Source of the DNA: Epiperipatus broadwayi
Lineage: Eukaryota; Onychophora; Udeonychophora; Euonychophora; Peripatidae
Assembly (NCBI GenBank): GCA_028023455.1
Contig: JAQFVV010000022.1
Coordinates: forward strand, 11,801,100-11,865,099
Direction of reading: 5' to 3'
DNA: 64,000 nucleotides
The position numbers were made by a program, and so were the translations under genes. Each line of letters begins with the position of its first letter. Positions within the stretch are counted from its first letter, which is position 1. The notes under the pieces were generated by a model. The model was not told the origin of the DNA and searched no databases. It was given only the letters and a program-made list of their open reading frames with translations. This document shows, in pieces, positions 1 through 12,684 of the stretch.

Positions 1-290
1 GTACATTTGAGAAGAGAATAAAAGAACATATGCTTTTATATAATAGAATTCAAAAAGAGAATCAATATGGAACAGATGTAAATAAACCTTCATCATCTGT
101 TATATTTGATCATAATAAATCTTGTCAATATGGATTTAAATTTGATTATAAAAATATGAAAATTATTCAAATTGAACGTTGTCATAATAATGTCATAATA
201 AACGTAAAATAAAAGAGGCTATGTTGATTTCAAGAAATCGTCAAATGTTAATGAATCCCAGTCATCAAATGTTAAGATAACAGAATTGTG
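1..290 (+). pseudogene. Penelope-like retroelement, GIY-YIG endonuclease tail fragment
   Basis: The left edge carries the C-terminal part of what looks like a Penelope-like retroelement endonuclease. Positions 30-212 read SSSVIFDHNKSCQYGF followed by DYKNMKII, the spacing seen in GIY-YIG domains where an S..DH..GH-type segment precedes the last helix. After a frameshift near 205, another frame reads KIKEAMLISRNRQ, which fits the E-containing helix of the GIY-YIG fold (catalytic Glu in KIKEAM). The reverse transcriptase half would lie left of the window. The frame break and lack of a clean stop mean it is a decayed copy. The assignment rests on motif recall only; another GIY-YIG protein is possible. 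Confidence 0.5.
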
Positions 291-299
291 GGAAATCTG

Positions 300-1199
300 A
301 ATTGAACTATGGGTATTGTTAAGGGTTGTCTCGTTTTGATTATTCAACGTTATATAGTTGATAAAGACTTCAAAGTGTATAGTCGAAAGTACTTCTAAAA
401 GAATATAATTTATATAAATTGTACTGTATTTTGATATATATATTGATTTGTATATTACATATATTGTGAAACGAATACAGATATCAAACTTTATTTATTA
501 CATATATATATATATATTTCAGCATTAAAAGACTCAAATTTTGATCTTAGTAAAGTTTTAGAAAATTCTAAACAGATTCACTAATGAACAAAAAGTCTAA
601 CAGTCTTCCAGTGGAGGTGGTTTAAAGCACACACAAGTAAATTAAAATTGAATTTATTTTCTATTGTATATTTAATGGACTAACATATAGTTTTTTTGAG
701 GTTTGTCTTTTGAAGAAGAATACTTTAACTGAAAATGCATTTAAGGATTTAAGTAATAAATATATTTTTAAATTTTCATTCTAGGCAAAAAGCATTTATC
801 TTAATGCATAAAAGTAATCATAGTGTTTTAATATTTTCGTCTTTCCACAAGATATTAAAAATAGATAAAAACCTATTCTCTACTTTGTGAAAGAGTCATG
901 TGATGATGAAATATGAGTTTTCAACATAGGCTTGGAGATATAGGTCTTTGTTGCTTCTAACTTACCTGGGAAGCAGGAATTGTTTGTGAGATATGTACAT
1001 GTTGAGAAAGTGATATGGGTTTCAGCATGAGTGGATGATTATGATATATAGAGTTGAGATAAGAGATACATGAAAAAAATATAAAATAAAACATGAAAAC
1101 AGTATATTTATATAGACCAGTGGCATCCGATTTTATGCTAGTAAAATAAATAATGGCTTGAAATTGTGAGATTAATAAACTATATGAACTTCTACTTAC
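300..1199. other. AT-rich sequence, no gene recognised
   Basis: This stretch holds AT-rich DNA with a short (TA)n run near 505-520. No open frame shows family resemblance. Any following exon of the minus-strand receptor gene was not recognised here, so it is presumed to lie beyond position 1. Confidence 0.4.
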
Positions 1200-1348
1200 T
1201 TCTGTATTAAATGAGTAATTGGTCTGTCGAACCGCTTTTTCTAGAACCATTTTCTGAAACTTTTTATATTCTTCTGATTCACTTTCACTTACTGTTATTA
1301 TGAATAGTGACTCATATGCTTCTCTAGCCATCAGGTCCAGCCCATCAC
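1200..1348 (-). CDS. ANF-receptor-domain protein, exon 3 (partial gene)
   Basis: This is the third recognised exon of the receptor gene. It encodes about 50 residues beginning DGLDLMAREAYESLFIITV and ending NYSFNTE, with a sequon at NYS. It matches the segment of natriuretic-peptide-receptor ectodomains in which an 'EAY.SL..IT' strand is followed by an 'EY.KF' helix. On the minus strand the acceptor is TTTGTTCCTAG just before GTGATGGG, and the donor is GAA|GTAAGT. The exon is 149 nt, enters in phase 1 (completing the Gly codon begun by exon 2) and leaves in phase 0. The open frame runs past both splice sites; those extensions are intron. The next exon is not in the window. Confidence 0.88.
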
Positions 1349-3248
1349 CTAGGAACAAAGTAGAACAATCATTTATAAAATATAATGCTTTAGGTTATAA
1401 TGGAACATTATTTGTCTAAATATTAATGCAGATAGTATTATTTAAAATAGTACTAGTAGTGGATAATCACAAACAAAATAATATTTGTTCATATGAGAGA
1501 AACTAACCATCTTTAAACTGAATGATTCATTTGTAATTCAAGATTATGGACTAAAAGCAATATTTTAAAACCTCCGTTTATGACTGAGGTTATTCTCAAC
1601 ATCTAATATTGAGCACTTATATATAAGGTTTTTTTTTTTTTTTAAAAAAAAAAAAATTTTATTAATGTATTTTTCACGTCAAACTCTATTATATTGCAAT
1701 CATTCATTGGCACACACTCTCTCTCATAATATATGTATTTTGCAATTAATTTTTGCTCATCTGATAAGACAAAGGCTTAAGCGCTTGAATCTCTATGTCT
1801 GTGATTAGACAGAATGATATTTTTCCATTAGGTAGGAATTGGTTTTTCAACTTTTAATAGTTTGCGAATGAGTGAAGAATTATTGCCCTGTATGTATATA
1901 TATGTATAATCCTGTAATTACAAGATTACGTATATAAGTTTGTAAAAATATAGACATCGAATAATAATAATATTATATATATAATATTTTAATGCAGTTG
2001 CATTAAATGTTTTGATTGCTACAACGTAGAAATGATCAGTAGTTAGTCACAACCAATAAATAGCACTTGGACATCAACAATGTTGTTTAATTTCATTATC
2101 TACTATTGGATTTTTATGTATATTAAAAACGTTTTGTAAATCATTCACTGAATTTTCAAAAATAGCACAATCATCAGTAACCCAGGAGATCATGTAATAT
2201 TTGAGCAATAAAATAATACATTATTTTATCAGTTTCATTCAAATAACTAAAAACATATATATTATAACAGCTGAGAAGTATTACGTGCATAGTTTCTTCT
2301 TTTGATATTCTAACCATCGCTTTAATTTTATAAGACTAAATAATAAATGAGGAATGGTAAGTAGGCTTAAAATCTCTGCTAGTACAAAATTAGTTAATTA
2401 GAAAATTATAGATATCTAAAAAATCTTGTATATTGAGGCTGCAAATCGATCACCAAAACTGATTCGTGAGGCTTCAATACCCAATGCTAAACAAAAAGTA
2501 ACCCGTAATCTAGTTATGGATAAATGTATCTTGCAAAAGATCATATAAAAATTGATGCAGAAACTGATTTGCTTTGGAATGAAAACACAAAAATTATAGC
2601 ACAATATTTCTAAAGATGATGTCACTAAAGCAATAAACAAATAAGTTCAACGTCATTATATCTTCACATTTGTTTTTATTTTTAATATAGAAACAATTAC
2701 CATATGTACTGTAATAATTCATAAAATGTTTTAGTCACTTTTATAAATGATAAGTTAATTTCCTAGATTGAAGTAAAAGGGTGATTTTTAGCATAAAAGA
2801 AACGTACTTTTCCAATGCTTTATACTTAATTAATTTAAGTCAATTACATCAGAAAATATTAACGTGAAAACCTTGTGAAAAATCATCCAAAATAAAATTT
2901 ATCTTGCATAATATCATCTGAAAATCTTGTAATTAAAGACAGAAGATCAGATTATATAGTCTGTGTGTTTTGTGATTAGTATAGCAACCTATTTAAGAGC
3001 TAATTTCAAAATTAAAGTTTAAACTATTACCTCTGGTGATCCAAGTCTATATGATTTTTGAGCAATTATTCATTATTCAATTATTTTTTTGATCAATGAT
3101 GCAAGGAACAGTTTGCACTGACCGTAAAAGAATTAAAATTAACCAACTACTGTGCCATTCAACAGAATTTGATTATTGGAATATTTAATATGTCTTAACA
3201 GACATGATACTATATCATACATTTATTATAGAAACGATTTAATAATTC
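1349..3248. other. Intron sequence without recognised elements
   Basis: AT-rich intron DNA. A T-run directly followed by an A-run at about 1629-1656 can fold on itself. A plus-strand stretch at about 2430-2560 shows a short open segment (EAANRSPKLIREAS) that might be transposon debris, but I cannot assign it. Confidence 0.4.
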
Positions 3249-3369
3249 GTAAAATTTCACTTTAAAACTTAAAAATATATAACAATTTTCTGGTAACTAA
3301 AACAATTTCTAAAATTTCACTTTAAAACTTAAAAATATATAACAATTTTCTGCTAACTAAAAAAAATTT
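3249..3369. repeat. Two-copy tandem duplication, 60-bp period
   Basis: The segment beginning AAAATTTCACTTTAAAAC recurs exactly 60 bp downstream (3251 and 3311) with only a few mismatches over the whole unit. It looks like a local slippage or duplication event with no coding content. Confidence 0.85.
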
Positions 3370-4727
3370 CCAAACTCTTCCGCCTTCATCTCTGTAAACT
3401 TCATTTTTGCAACCTTTGCTGTATTAGATAAAGAAATGATAGAGCCATGTATTTCATCACATAGTGTATCGTCACTTGCACTATATGTAGAATATAATTC
3501 AAAAGACCAGTTAATAAATCACTGCTAATGATTATAAGGTTTAGAACATATAAATTTAGATATGGATGAAATAAATTCAACTATGTTACCATTACCATAT
3601 TTATGTCAGATTTCTAAAGAATCATTTTAACAAACTTGTAATCCACACTCACTTTGTAGCACTATTATCAATTCATTGCCCAGATAAGAAAGTCTAATAA
3701 TTTTAATTAATAATAATCCGAAAATATTTAACAAAAATTAGAATGTACTATGAATTTGGTTGAATTTCAAATTATAACAGATCAGAATCAGAAATATGCT
3801 ATTGCAGGAAATATAAAATACTATTATAATTATATGCTAAACTAAGATGTTTTGGCATAATTTTGCATAATTAAGAAATATAAATAAATAGTTTTATAAA
3901 TAAGAAGATTGTTAAAGAAATTAAAATAAGGTGTGGCAATTGTCATTTATATATAATAATACAGTTTCCAACTTCACCTCTTTCTCTTGTGGCAACCAAT
4001 AAAATCAATCCTATAACATATATATGACATCAGATTACACATATTATGATGGCTTATCTTATCATAGAGCTATGAAAACTTAAATTTAATAATTACACAG
4101 CTTTGTGTTAGACATATATACATCAGAAAATGAGATACATTTTACATTACTGATATCAAACTAAAATCTTACATTGAATAAAATATACTTTCGAGCAATT
4201 AAAAATTTTCAAACAGGCTTTAAGTACTTTGTATCGTACTTATGGTTAGTGATAAAGTAATATTACAGAAACAGCAGGCTTAATTAAATAAAATTTCAAT
4301 TATGCATTAATTGATTATTATTGGAATAATATTTGAGGGCGTATTTTGCATCTGAAATGAACAATGTTGCTTCTATTTTTCATTTGCTTTTTGATAATCT
4401 TTTTTCTTTCAGATAAATATATAACCCGTTTCTTTTTCAGGATTTAAAAAAAGAAAGAAAATGAATATGATTTATTTCCATTTCAAATCTCATTCTTAAC
4501 CAATACTTCAACAGTATTCAATCAAATCATAATTAGAATTTTAATTAATTATAAAGGGTTGTTACGGAACATTATTTCAATATGAACCAAGAGAATGTGG
4601 CACAAAATGATTAAAACCCTTCTGTATGATTTTTGAATAGATTGAAAATATATTTTACTTCTTGTCAATCGTATAATGAGTATATTTACATATTAATTTA
4701 TTTAAAGTGGTTACTTTATATATATAT
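3370..4727. other. Intron sequence without recognised elements
   Basis: AT-rich DNA with scattered poly-A and poly-T tracts. I see no ORF with family resemblance and no clear repeat copy. Confidence 0.4.
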
Positions 4728-6474
4728 ATGAAAAACAAAAACAAGTTACTCACGTAACCTGCTATCACTTGTTATTTATGTTCAAAAGATGGCGTTTTAC
4801 CAAAACCACCGAACAAGTGTAAAATTTGTTTACATAAACGAAAAAAGAGTCAGAATTAACTACCCCTTTCATTTGCTCACCCCCAGATCAGCTGATTTCA
4901 AGCTGGTTTGCTCTCCTCAGTGAGGGATAGAGTATAGAAACTAGATCTAAACACTGACTCTCAAGTGTTTATGCAAAATGTTTCTATCAGATTGCAAGCG
5001 TGAATTTTTCAGACCGGTAAAGTCTTCAAACTCAGCCTAGCAAGCCAGATATTTATATGGGTCTGATCTCAGTTCAGTATCACCATATAATCAAAGTCTC
5101 TGCAATATATATCATTGCAAGAAAACTTTAAAGGTACATTTATGAAAAACAAAAACAAGTTACTCACGTAACCTGCTATCACTTGTTATTTATGTTCAAA
5201 AGATGGCGCTTTACCAAAACCACCGAACAAATGTAAAATTTGTTTACATAAATGAAAAAAGAGTCAGAATTAACTACCCCTTTCATTTGCTCACCCCCAG
5301 ATCAGCTGATTTCAAGCTGGTTTGCTCTCCTCAGTGAGGGATAGAGTATAGAAACTAGATCTAAACACTGGCTTGCTAGGCTGAGTTTGAAGACTTTACC
5401 GGTCTGAAAAATCTGAAAAATTCACGCTTGCAATCTGATAGAAACGTTTTGCATAAACACTTGAGAGTCAGTGTTTAGATCTAGTTTCTATACTCTATCC
5501 CTCACTGAGGAGAGCAAACCAGCTTGAAATCAGCTGATCTGGGGGTGAGCAAATGAAAGGGGTAGTTAATTCTGACTCTTTTTTCGTTTATGTAAACAAA
5601 TTTTACACTTGTTCGGTGGTTTTGGTAAAGCGCCATCTTTTGAACATAAATAACAAGTGATAGCAGGTTACGTGAGTAACTTGTTTTTGTTTTTCATAAA
5701 TGTACCTTTAAAGTTTTCTTGCAATGATATATATTGCAGAGACTTTGATTATATGGTGATACTGAACTGAGATCAGACCCATATAAATATCTGGCTTGCT
5801 AGGCTGAGTTTGAAGACTTTACCGGTCTGAAAAATTCATGCTTGCAATCTGATAGAAACGTTTTGCATAAACACTTGAGAGTCAGTGTTTAGATCTAGTT
5901 TCTATACTCTATCCCTCACTGAGGAGAGCAAACCAGCTTGAAATCAGCTGATCTGGGGGTGAGCAAATGAAAGGGGTAGTTAATTCTGACTCTTTTTCGT
6001 TTATGTAAACAAATTTTACACTTGTTCGGTGGTTTTGGTAAAGCGCCATCTTTTGAACATAAATAACAAGTGATAGCAGGTTACGTGAGTAACTTGTTTT
6101 TGTTTTTCATAAATGTACCTTTAAAGTTTTCTTGCAATGATATATATTGCAGAGACTTTGATTATATGGTGATACTGAACTGAGATCAGACCCATATAAA
6201 TATCTGGCTTGCTAGGCTGAGTTTGAAGACTTTACCGGTCTGAAAAATTCACGCTTGCAATCTGATAGAAACGTTTTGCATAAACACTTGAGAGTCAGTG
6301 TTTAGATCTAGTTTCTATACTCTATCCCTCACTGAGGAGAGCAAACCAGCTTGAAATCAGCTGATCTGGGGGTGAGCAAATGAAAGGGGTAGTTAATTCT
6401 GACTCTTTTTTCGTTTATGTAAACAAATTTTACACTTGTTCGGTGGTTTTGGTAAAGCGCCATCTTTTGAACAT
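4728..6474. repeat. 413-423 bp satellite arranged as a large inverted repeat
   Basis: Monomers of 413-423 bp occur first in one orientation (4728-5141, then a partial copy 5142-5370) and then reverse-complemented (5371-5793, 5794-6206, partial 6207-6474). Period anchors are ATGAAAAACAAAAACAAG at 4728 and 5142, and GCTTGCTAGGCTGAG at 5371, 5794 and 6207. Copies differ at few positions. The segments 4728-5370 and 5469-6110 are near-perfect reverse complements, giving arms of about 642 bp around a ~98-bp centre. Each monomer also contains small palindromes such as GTTACTCACGTAAC and CAGCTTGAAATCAGCTG. The array stops where the LTR retrotransposon begins. Confidence 0.92.
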
Positions 6475-6484
6475 ATATATATAT

Positions 6485-8042
6485 TGTAACGGTTTATTCC
6501 AGCTTAAACATGTATATATGTGGTATACGTTTATTATGTATTTCAAACCTAAGTTTTTGCTCTTTTATTCAATAAAAATTATAATATGAACACATATATA
6601 TGTAATTGGTTTTGCAATGTACTCTAATTACTCGCCCAGTATATTTATGAGCATCAATGATGACCTCAAGCACCAATCTTACCTACAAATAAATAAGAAT
6701 TATGCTGGGAGAGGATAAGTATCTATTTCTGGTGATTCGAGCTTGTACCTCTGGCTAGCTCACTCAGGGGTACTAGTCATTGACCGTGGGAAAGAGGTGG
6801 AGGAAACATATAAAAATGCGCATGTAGCACATGAACGATTCGATTCGTTTGCTTTCTTACTTTTTTTGCTTTTTAATACTATTCTAAGAAATTAACACTA
6901 ACACACACAATTAAATTTATAACACTATTTAATATTTATTAATGCAAAACAAATAATAAAAACCCCATAGAACCCCGTAATTGGATATTGGTTTGTGCCC
7001 AAATAATTAAATAACCCACATGTAAATACACTCGCATAAGTTCATAAATGCAATACACAAAAATACAGATCATAGCTTGAAAAAAATTTCAATCAGGCAT
7101 TGTCTATTAAGGTGTATCTTTATACAGGGTATTATTTCAACATTCTCTTCATTTACTTTAACCCTTTTTCACATTATTTAATAGGATGTGCTTTCATTCA
7201 AAATAGTTACTATCACTTACGAAAATGTTTGGTTTACCTCATTTATCTCACCCGGGTGTAGATTATTAGTAATTTTCCACTGGCTTCATGTTGCGCTGTA
7301 TGATTTAAGGATTTCTTTCTTTGGTCAGATTCTATAAGGCAATCAATGGCGTCCTGTGAATGCTGTTCTTTTCATAGCTTCAAGAAGGGCTTCGCTCCTA
7401 CATTGACAGTGATGGTAGTATTCCCGCAGGATGGATGGCATAGCCTGGCCCATTTTGTTCTTCTACCCCAGCCTGTTCATAATTTTTTGATTATAAACTT
7501 TTTTTCTTTTTACTAACTTTTTCCTACAATCCTGCTCGTGGCAGTCACAGCTCTAGAAGTCCTCTAAGTTCAGCTTTTTCGACCCTAATTAATTATACTA
7601 TTGTTCTTTCTTCTTTCATTAAACCACGTGGTTTGTGAAATGAAAATCTTTTCAATAACTTTTCTTTTCTTTGTTTCTTTTATCTATGCTTAGGAATTTC
7701 CAATTTACCTTGCGATCTACACTCGACCGTTCATTGTCTCTTATTTTTAACATTTTATTTTATCAATTAAAATGTCTTTGTCTCAAGATAGCGATCTGCA
7801 ACTTTTCAGATCCTTTCTTTGCAATTAATTAATTTTTTTATAATTTGTAACATTCTTCCTTTAATCGACCATCTTGGAATATTTCTTTTTAAATTAAAAT
7901 AACTTTATTCCTTTTTACAAAATTATTACATTTACTTACTCATGCAGCAATATAAACACGCATATAAATAAACATCAGAGCACAAACCATATAATCCCCC
8001 GTCCCTCTTATATTTCAATCTGTTTTTTATTTACTTACTTAA

Positions 8043-8075
<33 letters not shown>

Positions 8076-8210
8076 CTCGCATAGAAGATCACAATGAAAA
8101 AGAAAATTAACAATTTACCTAATATTATACTTGATTTAATTAGATATGTATGCTCGGTAGTATTACCCCTCTGACTTAGAACAGGGTTTGAACTCAGCCC
8201 TGTTATAATA
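6485..8210 (-). repeat. LTR (3' LTR of minus-strand element)
   Basis: This LTR starts TGTAACGGTTTATTCC and ends CAGCCCTGTTATAATA as read on the plus strand. It is repeated in direct orientation at 10355-12054 with high similarity along its full ~1.7 kb. In the element's own (minus) sense it follows a purine-rich GAAGGGGGG tract that fits a polypurine tract. The outer flank is an (AT)n tract, also found beyond the other LTR, consistent with insertion into an AT repeat. It contains an (AT)n/(GT)n run near 8043-8075 that makes it slightly longer than its partner. Confidence 0.9.
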
Positions 8211-8287
8211 CCCCCCTTCGAAAGCCTTTAAATACCGTATTAGTATTTAGATGGCTCACGCCTAAAACTCCAAAATAATTCTAGTTA

Positions 8288-9525
8288 TTACTCTAATGGT
8301 ACGGGTTTGAGTGACCGAGCGTTATATGATCCCTTTATTTCTTGTCCAGTGTCTACCCAAAATGCATGATTTCTCTGACATCTCACAATGGTGCACGGAC
8401 CCTCATACAAATTACAGAATTTTTTACATATGAACTTTCCTGGCTCACTTACATGTGGTGTCTTTATCAACACCCGGTCACCCACTTTGAACCTATGGTA
8501 TCTCATTGGCATTCTATTCTGCTTCTGGCTTTTTCTTATGAGGTTGCGATATGCCTGTCTTTGATCACTTTCAGTATCTACTGAGTTTTCCTCATTTCTT
8601 GACAGATTATCCGGTATTAATTGAGGAGCATCACAGCCGCAGTGCAACCGTATAGGAGAGAATCCCGTTGATTCATTTACTGCCCAATTAATATAGTTGA
8701 GTATCTCACTAATTTTTTTGATTCAACCTCTATGGTTGGGGGGATGTAAGTTCTGAACAATCTATCCAGCTCACGCATCACTCATTCACATGGGTTTGAT
8801 TGAGTGTTCCGGATGGATGTCAGTATATGTTGGATCCCTGATCTCTGTATCCATCTTCCCCATTCTCCAGATGTAAATGGAGTCCCATGATCAGAGAGGA
8901 TAATCTGGGGTTTCCCCACTAATGGAAAATGTTCCTTTTCTAATATGCATATCGTGTTCCTTGTATTTTCTTGAGCTATTGGGTATGCGGCCACGAATTT
9001 GGAAAACAAATCGTATACCACCAATAAATACTTCTTTTTATTGTACGCTGACAATGGACCATATAAAGTCCACTGCTACCATCTCCCGTGGTTTCTTTGA
9101 TATTATGGATGTCATTGGGGCTGCATAATTTCTGTTTGCTGGTTTGGCTCTCTGACAAATTTCACATTGGCCAATGACAGCAACTGTTTTAGCATGCATG
9201 CTGGGCCAATAAAACCATTTCCTGAGCCAATGTTCGGTCTTCCACACCCCATAGTGTTCATGCACTTGGTGGACATGAGTCACCACTGCCTCTGTCATCT
9301 GTCTAAGTATGATTGACCTTCCTTCTTCTGGGTCGTTCATGACTTTATATTGAAGTATGGATCCCTCTAATTTACAATGTCCAATCCTATGTTCATACTA
9401 ACCTACAATCTTGGTCTCCCCATCCTCCATGTACTCAATTACCTGTTTCAGTTGGGTGTCTTCTCTCTGGCATTGAGCCAGCTGTTTAAGGTCATTTTCA
9501 ACCCCATCCATCTGACTCTCTTTTT
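8288..9525 (-). pseudogene. Retrotransposon integrase remnant (HHCC, DDE core, GPY/F-like end)
   Basis: Reading in minus sense, the region encodes a degraded integrase in family order. Near 9500-9440 is a linker-like stretch (QREDTQLKQVIEYMEDGE). At 9290-9160 is an HHCC zinc module (HVHQVHEHYG ... CEICQ). At 9070-8790 is the catalytic core, with VAVDF, then YLLVVYDLFSKF, then IILSDHGTPFTSGEW, then QSNPCE supplying D, D and E. A segment with NESTGFSPIRLH follows near 8690-8640. The C-terminal module at 8520-8290 contains FKVGDRVLIKTP and LYEGPCTIV, like a GPY/F module. A stop follows the core Glu, another lies near 9403, and frames shift around 9050, so no intact product is made. Confidence 0.85.
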
Positions 9526-10354
9526 AGATATTATATTACTATTTCTATATCAGATGCACCAGATCTGCTCTCCATCCCCGAAGTACTGTGTCCTCTATCT
9601 AATTTTTCTATCTAGCCCTTTTCAACCCTATTCCTTAATCTCTTTCTTTCTATTTTTCACCAAGACGATTAGTATTTTCTTGTTACTTTGCCTATCAAAC
9701 CAAAATATTAACTTGTTCAAAATGAATCCATAGATTTCTAGCACTAGCAGTGTTTTATAATATGCCTTTTTATGGGTAAAACTGTTCCACAAATATCAAT
9801 CTCCTAATCGCATACACATATATGAAACGGATCCAAAAAAAAAAATTGTATGTATTGTTTAGATGTATATATATGAGTTCATATAGAATGTAGTCAATAT
9901 ACTGCTTTCTAAAATTAATCACTCTTAATTATATCAAATAAAAAAAAACTTACAAAAGTTTTATTTATTCACTTTTGTACATGTCAAAGCAGTTAAACAT
10001 TTAACACAATAAGAAAACTCTTAAACGGAAAATAAAACTCGCATATATAATATTATTTCTCTTCGAATAAAACAACAAAATTTCTACGGACTGTTCAATA
10101 CATACATATATATACTAAAATATTAATTCGAATGTGATTTTAACCTAATTAATTTCAATACAGACAAAGTAAAGTTACCAGCAATAATTCATCTACACAA
10201 GCTATATTTTATAGCTCTTATACTGTCTTTCTTTCCTTTTTATATATATAAAAAAAAACATATAAGCAAAACTCCATAGTAGACTGTCTTATCTAATTTA
10301 TATTCTATCCCCTCCCCTACTTTCCGCTCTTCGAAAGCTCCGTTGGTGCGCCAT
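9526..10354. other. Internal retrotransposon DNA, no recognisable coding
   Basis: This lies between the integrase remnant and the 5' LTR of the gypsy-type element. It is AT-rich and shows no gag, protease or reverse transcriptase motif. The last ~18 bases before the LTR hold the proposed primer-binding site (10337-10353, minus sense). Confidence 0.5.
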
Positions 10355-12054
10355 TGTAACGGTTTATTCCGGTGTAAACACGTATATATGTGGTATACGT
10401 TTATTACGTATTTCAAACCTAAGTTTTTGCTCTATTATTTAATAAAAATTATAATATGAACACATATATATGTAGTTGGTTTTGCAATATACTCTAATTA
10501 CTCGCCCAGCATATTTATGAGCATCAGTGATGACCTTAAGTGCCAATCTTACCTACGAATAAATAAGAATTATGCTGGGAGAGGATGAGTATCTATTTCT
10601 GGTGATTCGAGCTTGTACCCCTGACTAGCTCACTCAGGGGTAGTAGTCATTGACTGTGGGAAAGAAGTGGAGGGAACATATAAAAATGCGCATGTAGCGC
10701 ATGAACGATTCGATTCGTTTGCGTTCCTACTTTTTTTGCTTTTTAATACTATTCTAAGAAATTAACACTAACACACACAATTAAATTTATAACACTATTT
10801 AATATTTATTAATACAAAACAAATAATAAAAACCCCATAGAACACCGTAATTGGATATTGGTTTGTGCTCGAATAATTAAATAACCCACATGTAAATATA
10901 CTCGCATAAGTTCATAAATGCAATACACAAAAATACAGATCATAGCTTGAAAACAATTTCAATCAGGCATTGTCTATTAAGGTGTATTTTTATACAGGGT
11001 ATTATTTCAACATTCTCTTCATTTACTTTAACCCTTTTACGCATTATTTAATAGGATGTGCTTTCATTCAAAATAGTTACTATCACTTACAAAAATGTTT
11101 GGTTTACCTCGTTTATCTCACCCAGGTGTAGATTATTAGCAATTTTCCAATGGCTTCATGCTGCACTGTACAATTTAAGGATTTCTTTCTTTGGTCAGAT
11201 TCTATAAGGCAATCAATGGCATCCTGTGAATGCTGTTCTTTTCATAGCTTCAAGAAGGGCTTCACTCCTACATTGACAGTGATGGTAGTACCCCGCAGGA
11301 TGGATGGAATAGCTCAGCTCGTTCTGTTCTTCTACCTCAGCCTGTTCATGATTTTTCGATTATAAACTTTTTTTTTTACTAACTTTTTCCTACGATCCTG
11401 CTCATGGCAGTCACAGCTCTAGAAGTCCTCTAAGTTCAGCTTTTTTGACTCTAATTAATTATACTATTGTTCTTTCTTCTTTCATTAAACCACGTGGTTT
11501 GCGAAATGAAAATCTTTTCAATAACTTTTCTTTTCTTTGTTTCTTTTATCTATGCTTAGGAATTTCCAATTTACCTTGCGATCTACACTCGACCGTTCAT
11601 TGTCTCTTATTTTTAACATTTTATTTTATTAATTAAAATGTCTTTGTCTCAAGATAGCAATCTGCAACTTTTCAGGTCCTTTCTTTGCAATTAATTAATT
11701 TTTTTATAATTTGTAACATTCTTCCTTTAATCGACCATCTTGGAATATTTCTTTTTAAATTAAAATAACTTTATTCCTTTTTACGAATTTATTACATTTA
11801 CTCACTCATGCAGCAATATAAACACGCATATAAATAAACATCAGAGCACAAACCATATAATCCCCCGTCCCTCTTATATTTCAATGTTTTTTATTTACTT
11901 ACTTAAATATATATATGCGCTCGCATACAAAATCACAACGAAAAAGAAAATTAACAATTTACTTAATGTTATACTTGATTTAATTAGATATGTATGCTCG
12001 GTAGTATTACCCCTCTGACTTAGAACATGGTTTGAACTCAGCCCTGTTATAATA
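10355..12054 (-). repeat. LTR (5' LTR of minus-strand element)
   Basis: Partner of 6485-8210, sharing the same ends and internal landmarks (for example GATTCGATTCGTTTGC, ATAGCTTCAAGAAGGGCTTC and GATCTACACTCGACCG). Small open frames inside it, such as one at 11150-11365, are not conserved coding. The right flank continues as an (AT)n/(AC)n run. Confidence 0.9.
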
Positions 12055-12684
12055 TATATATATATACACACACCATCTCTGATAAAGTTGATTTTGCTGT
12101 CTCATAGAAAAACAAACAGTAAAGAATAAAACATTAATTATCGTGCATATCAACAGACGGATAATAAACATTTGAGCATTTTTTCGTCTTTGTTTTATTT
12201 TTTTATAATTAAGACTAGCTACCAATAATGAATAATTACTTAGTTTAAATAAAGGCTGGATGCTTGAAAAAATAATATTAAGATATTTAAATCTGAACAA
12301 ATTCAAGTTTTACCCAATCTGAATTTGAAGCCAGGCTAGAAAAGATCTGGCTGTTATATTATCTCTACCACAAGACTTTTCACACAGTTACATATAAAAA
12401 TATAAAGAAAGAAAAATATTTTTAAGAATTAATCTATTTTTCATAATACATCTTGTAAATGTTAATTAATCAAAAAACCATTAGCCGTAAAGGCCACATC
12501 ATAATACATTTGTACTTTTTATTTTTACATTCAATTCAATAACATTAGTCTCACAAATCCATATTATCTACGATTTTTATTTTTTAGGTAAGAAAGTTAC
12601 ATATCCATTTACTAATTGTTTATTGAGTAAATAACACATCACATGACCACCACATCTTATGCTTGGGTATAACTATTGTTAAAA
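12055..12684. other. AT-rich sequence, nothing recognised
   Basis: Begins with the (TA)n/(CA)n tract bordering the retrotransposon and continues as AT-rich DNA without recognisable coding or repeat structure. Confidence 0.4.

Larger units (their letters stand above)
6485..12054 (-). mobile_element. Ty3/gypsy-type LTR retrotransposon, internally deleted
   Basis: Two ~1.7 kb LTRs enclose only about 2.1 kb of internal DNA, in which I recognise integrase but no gag, protease, reverse transcriptase or RNase H. In minus sense the 5' LTR (10355-12054) is followed after two bases by TGGCGCACCAACGGAGC, a plausible primer-binding site. The 3' LTR (6485-8210) is preceded by a purine tract (8211-8220). 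These signs and the minus-strand integrase agree on orientation. The LTRs look much alike, suggesting a fairly recent insertion, yet the coding part has stops and frameshifts. It may have been mobilised by an intact relative. Confidence 0.85.

Noticed and set aside
6380-6589. 69-codon plus-strand ORF across the satellite and LTR junction
   Set aside because: It spans the boundary of two unrelated repeats, so it is chance coding.
8342-9733. Plus-strand ORFs over the integrase region
   Set aside because: They are antisense shadows of the minus-strand integrase remnant, which carries the recognisable motifs.
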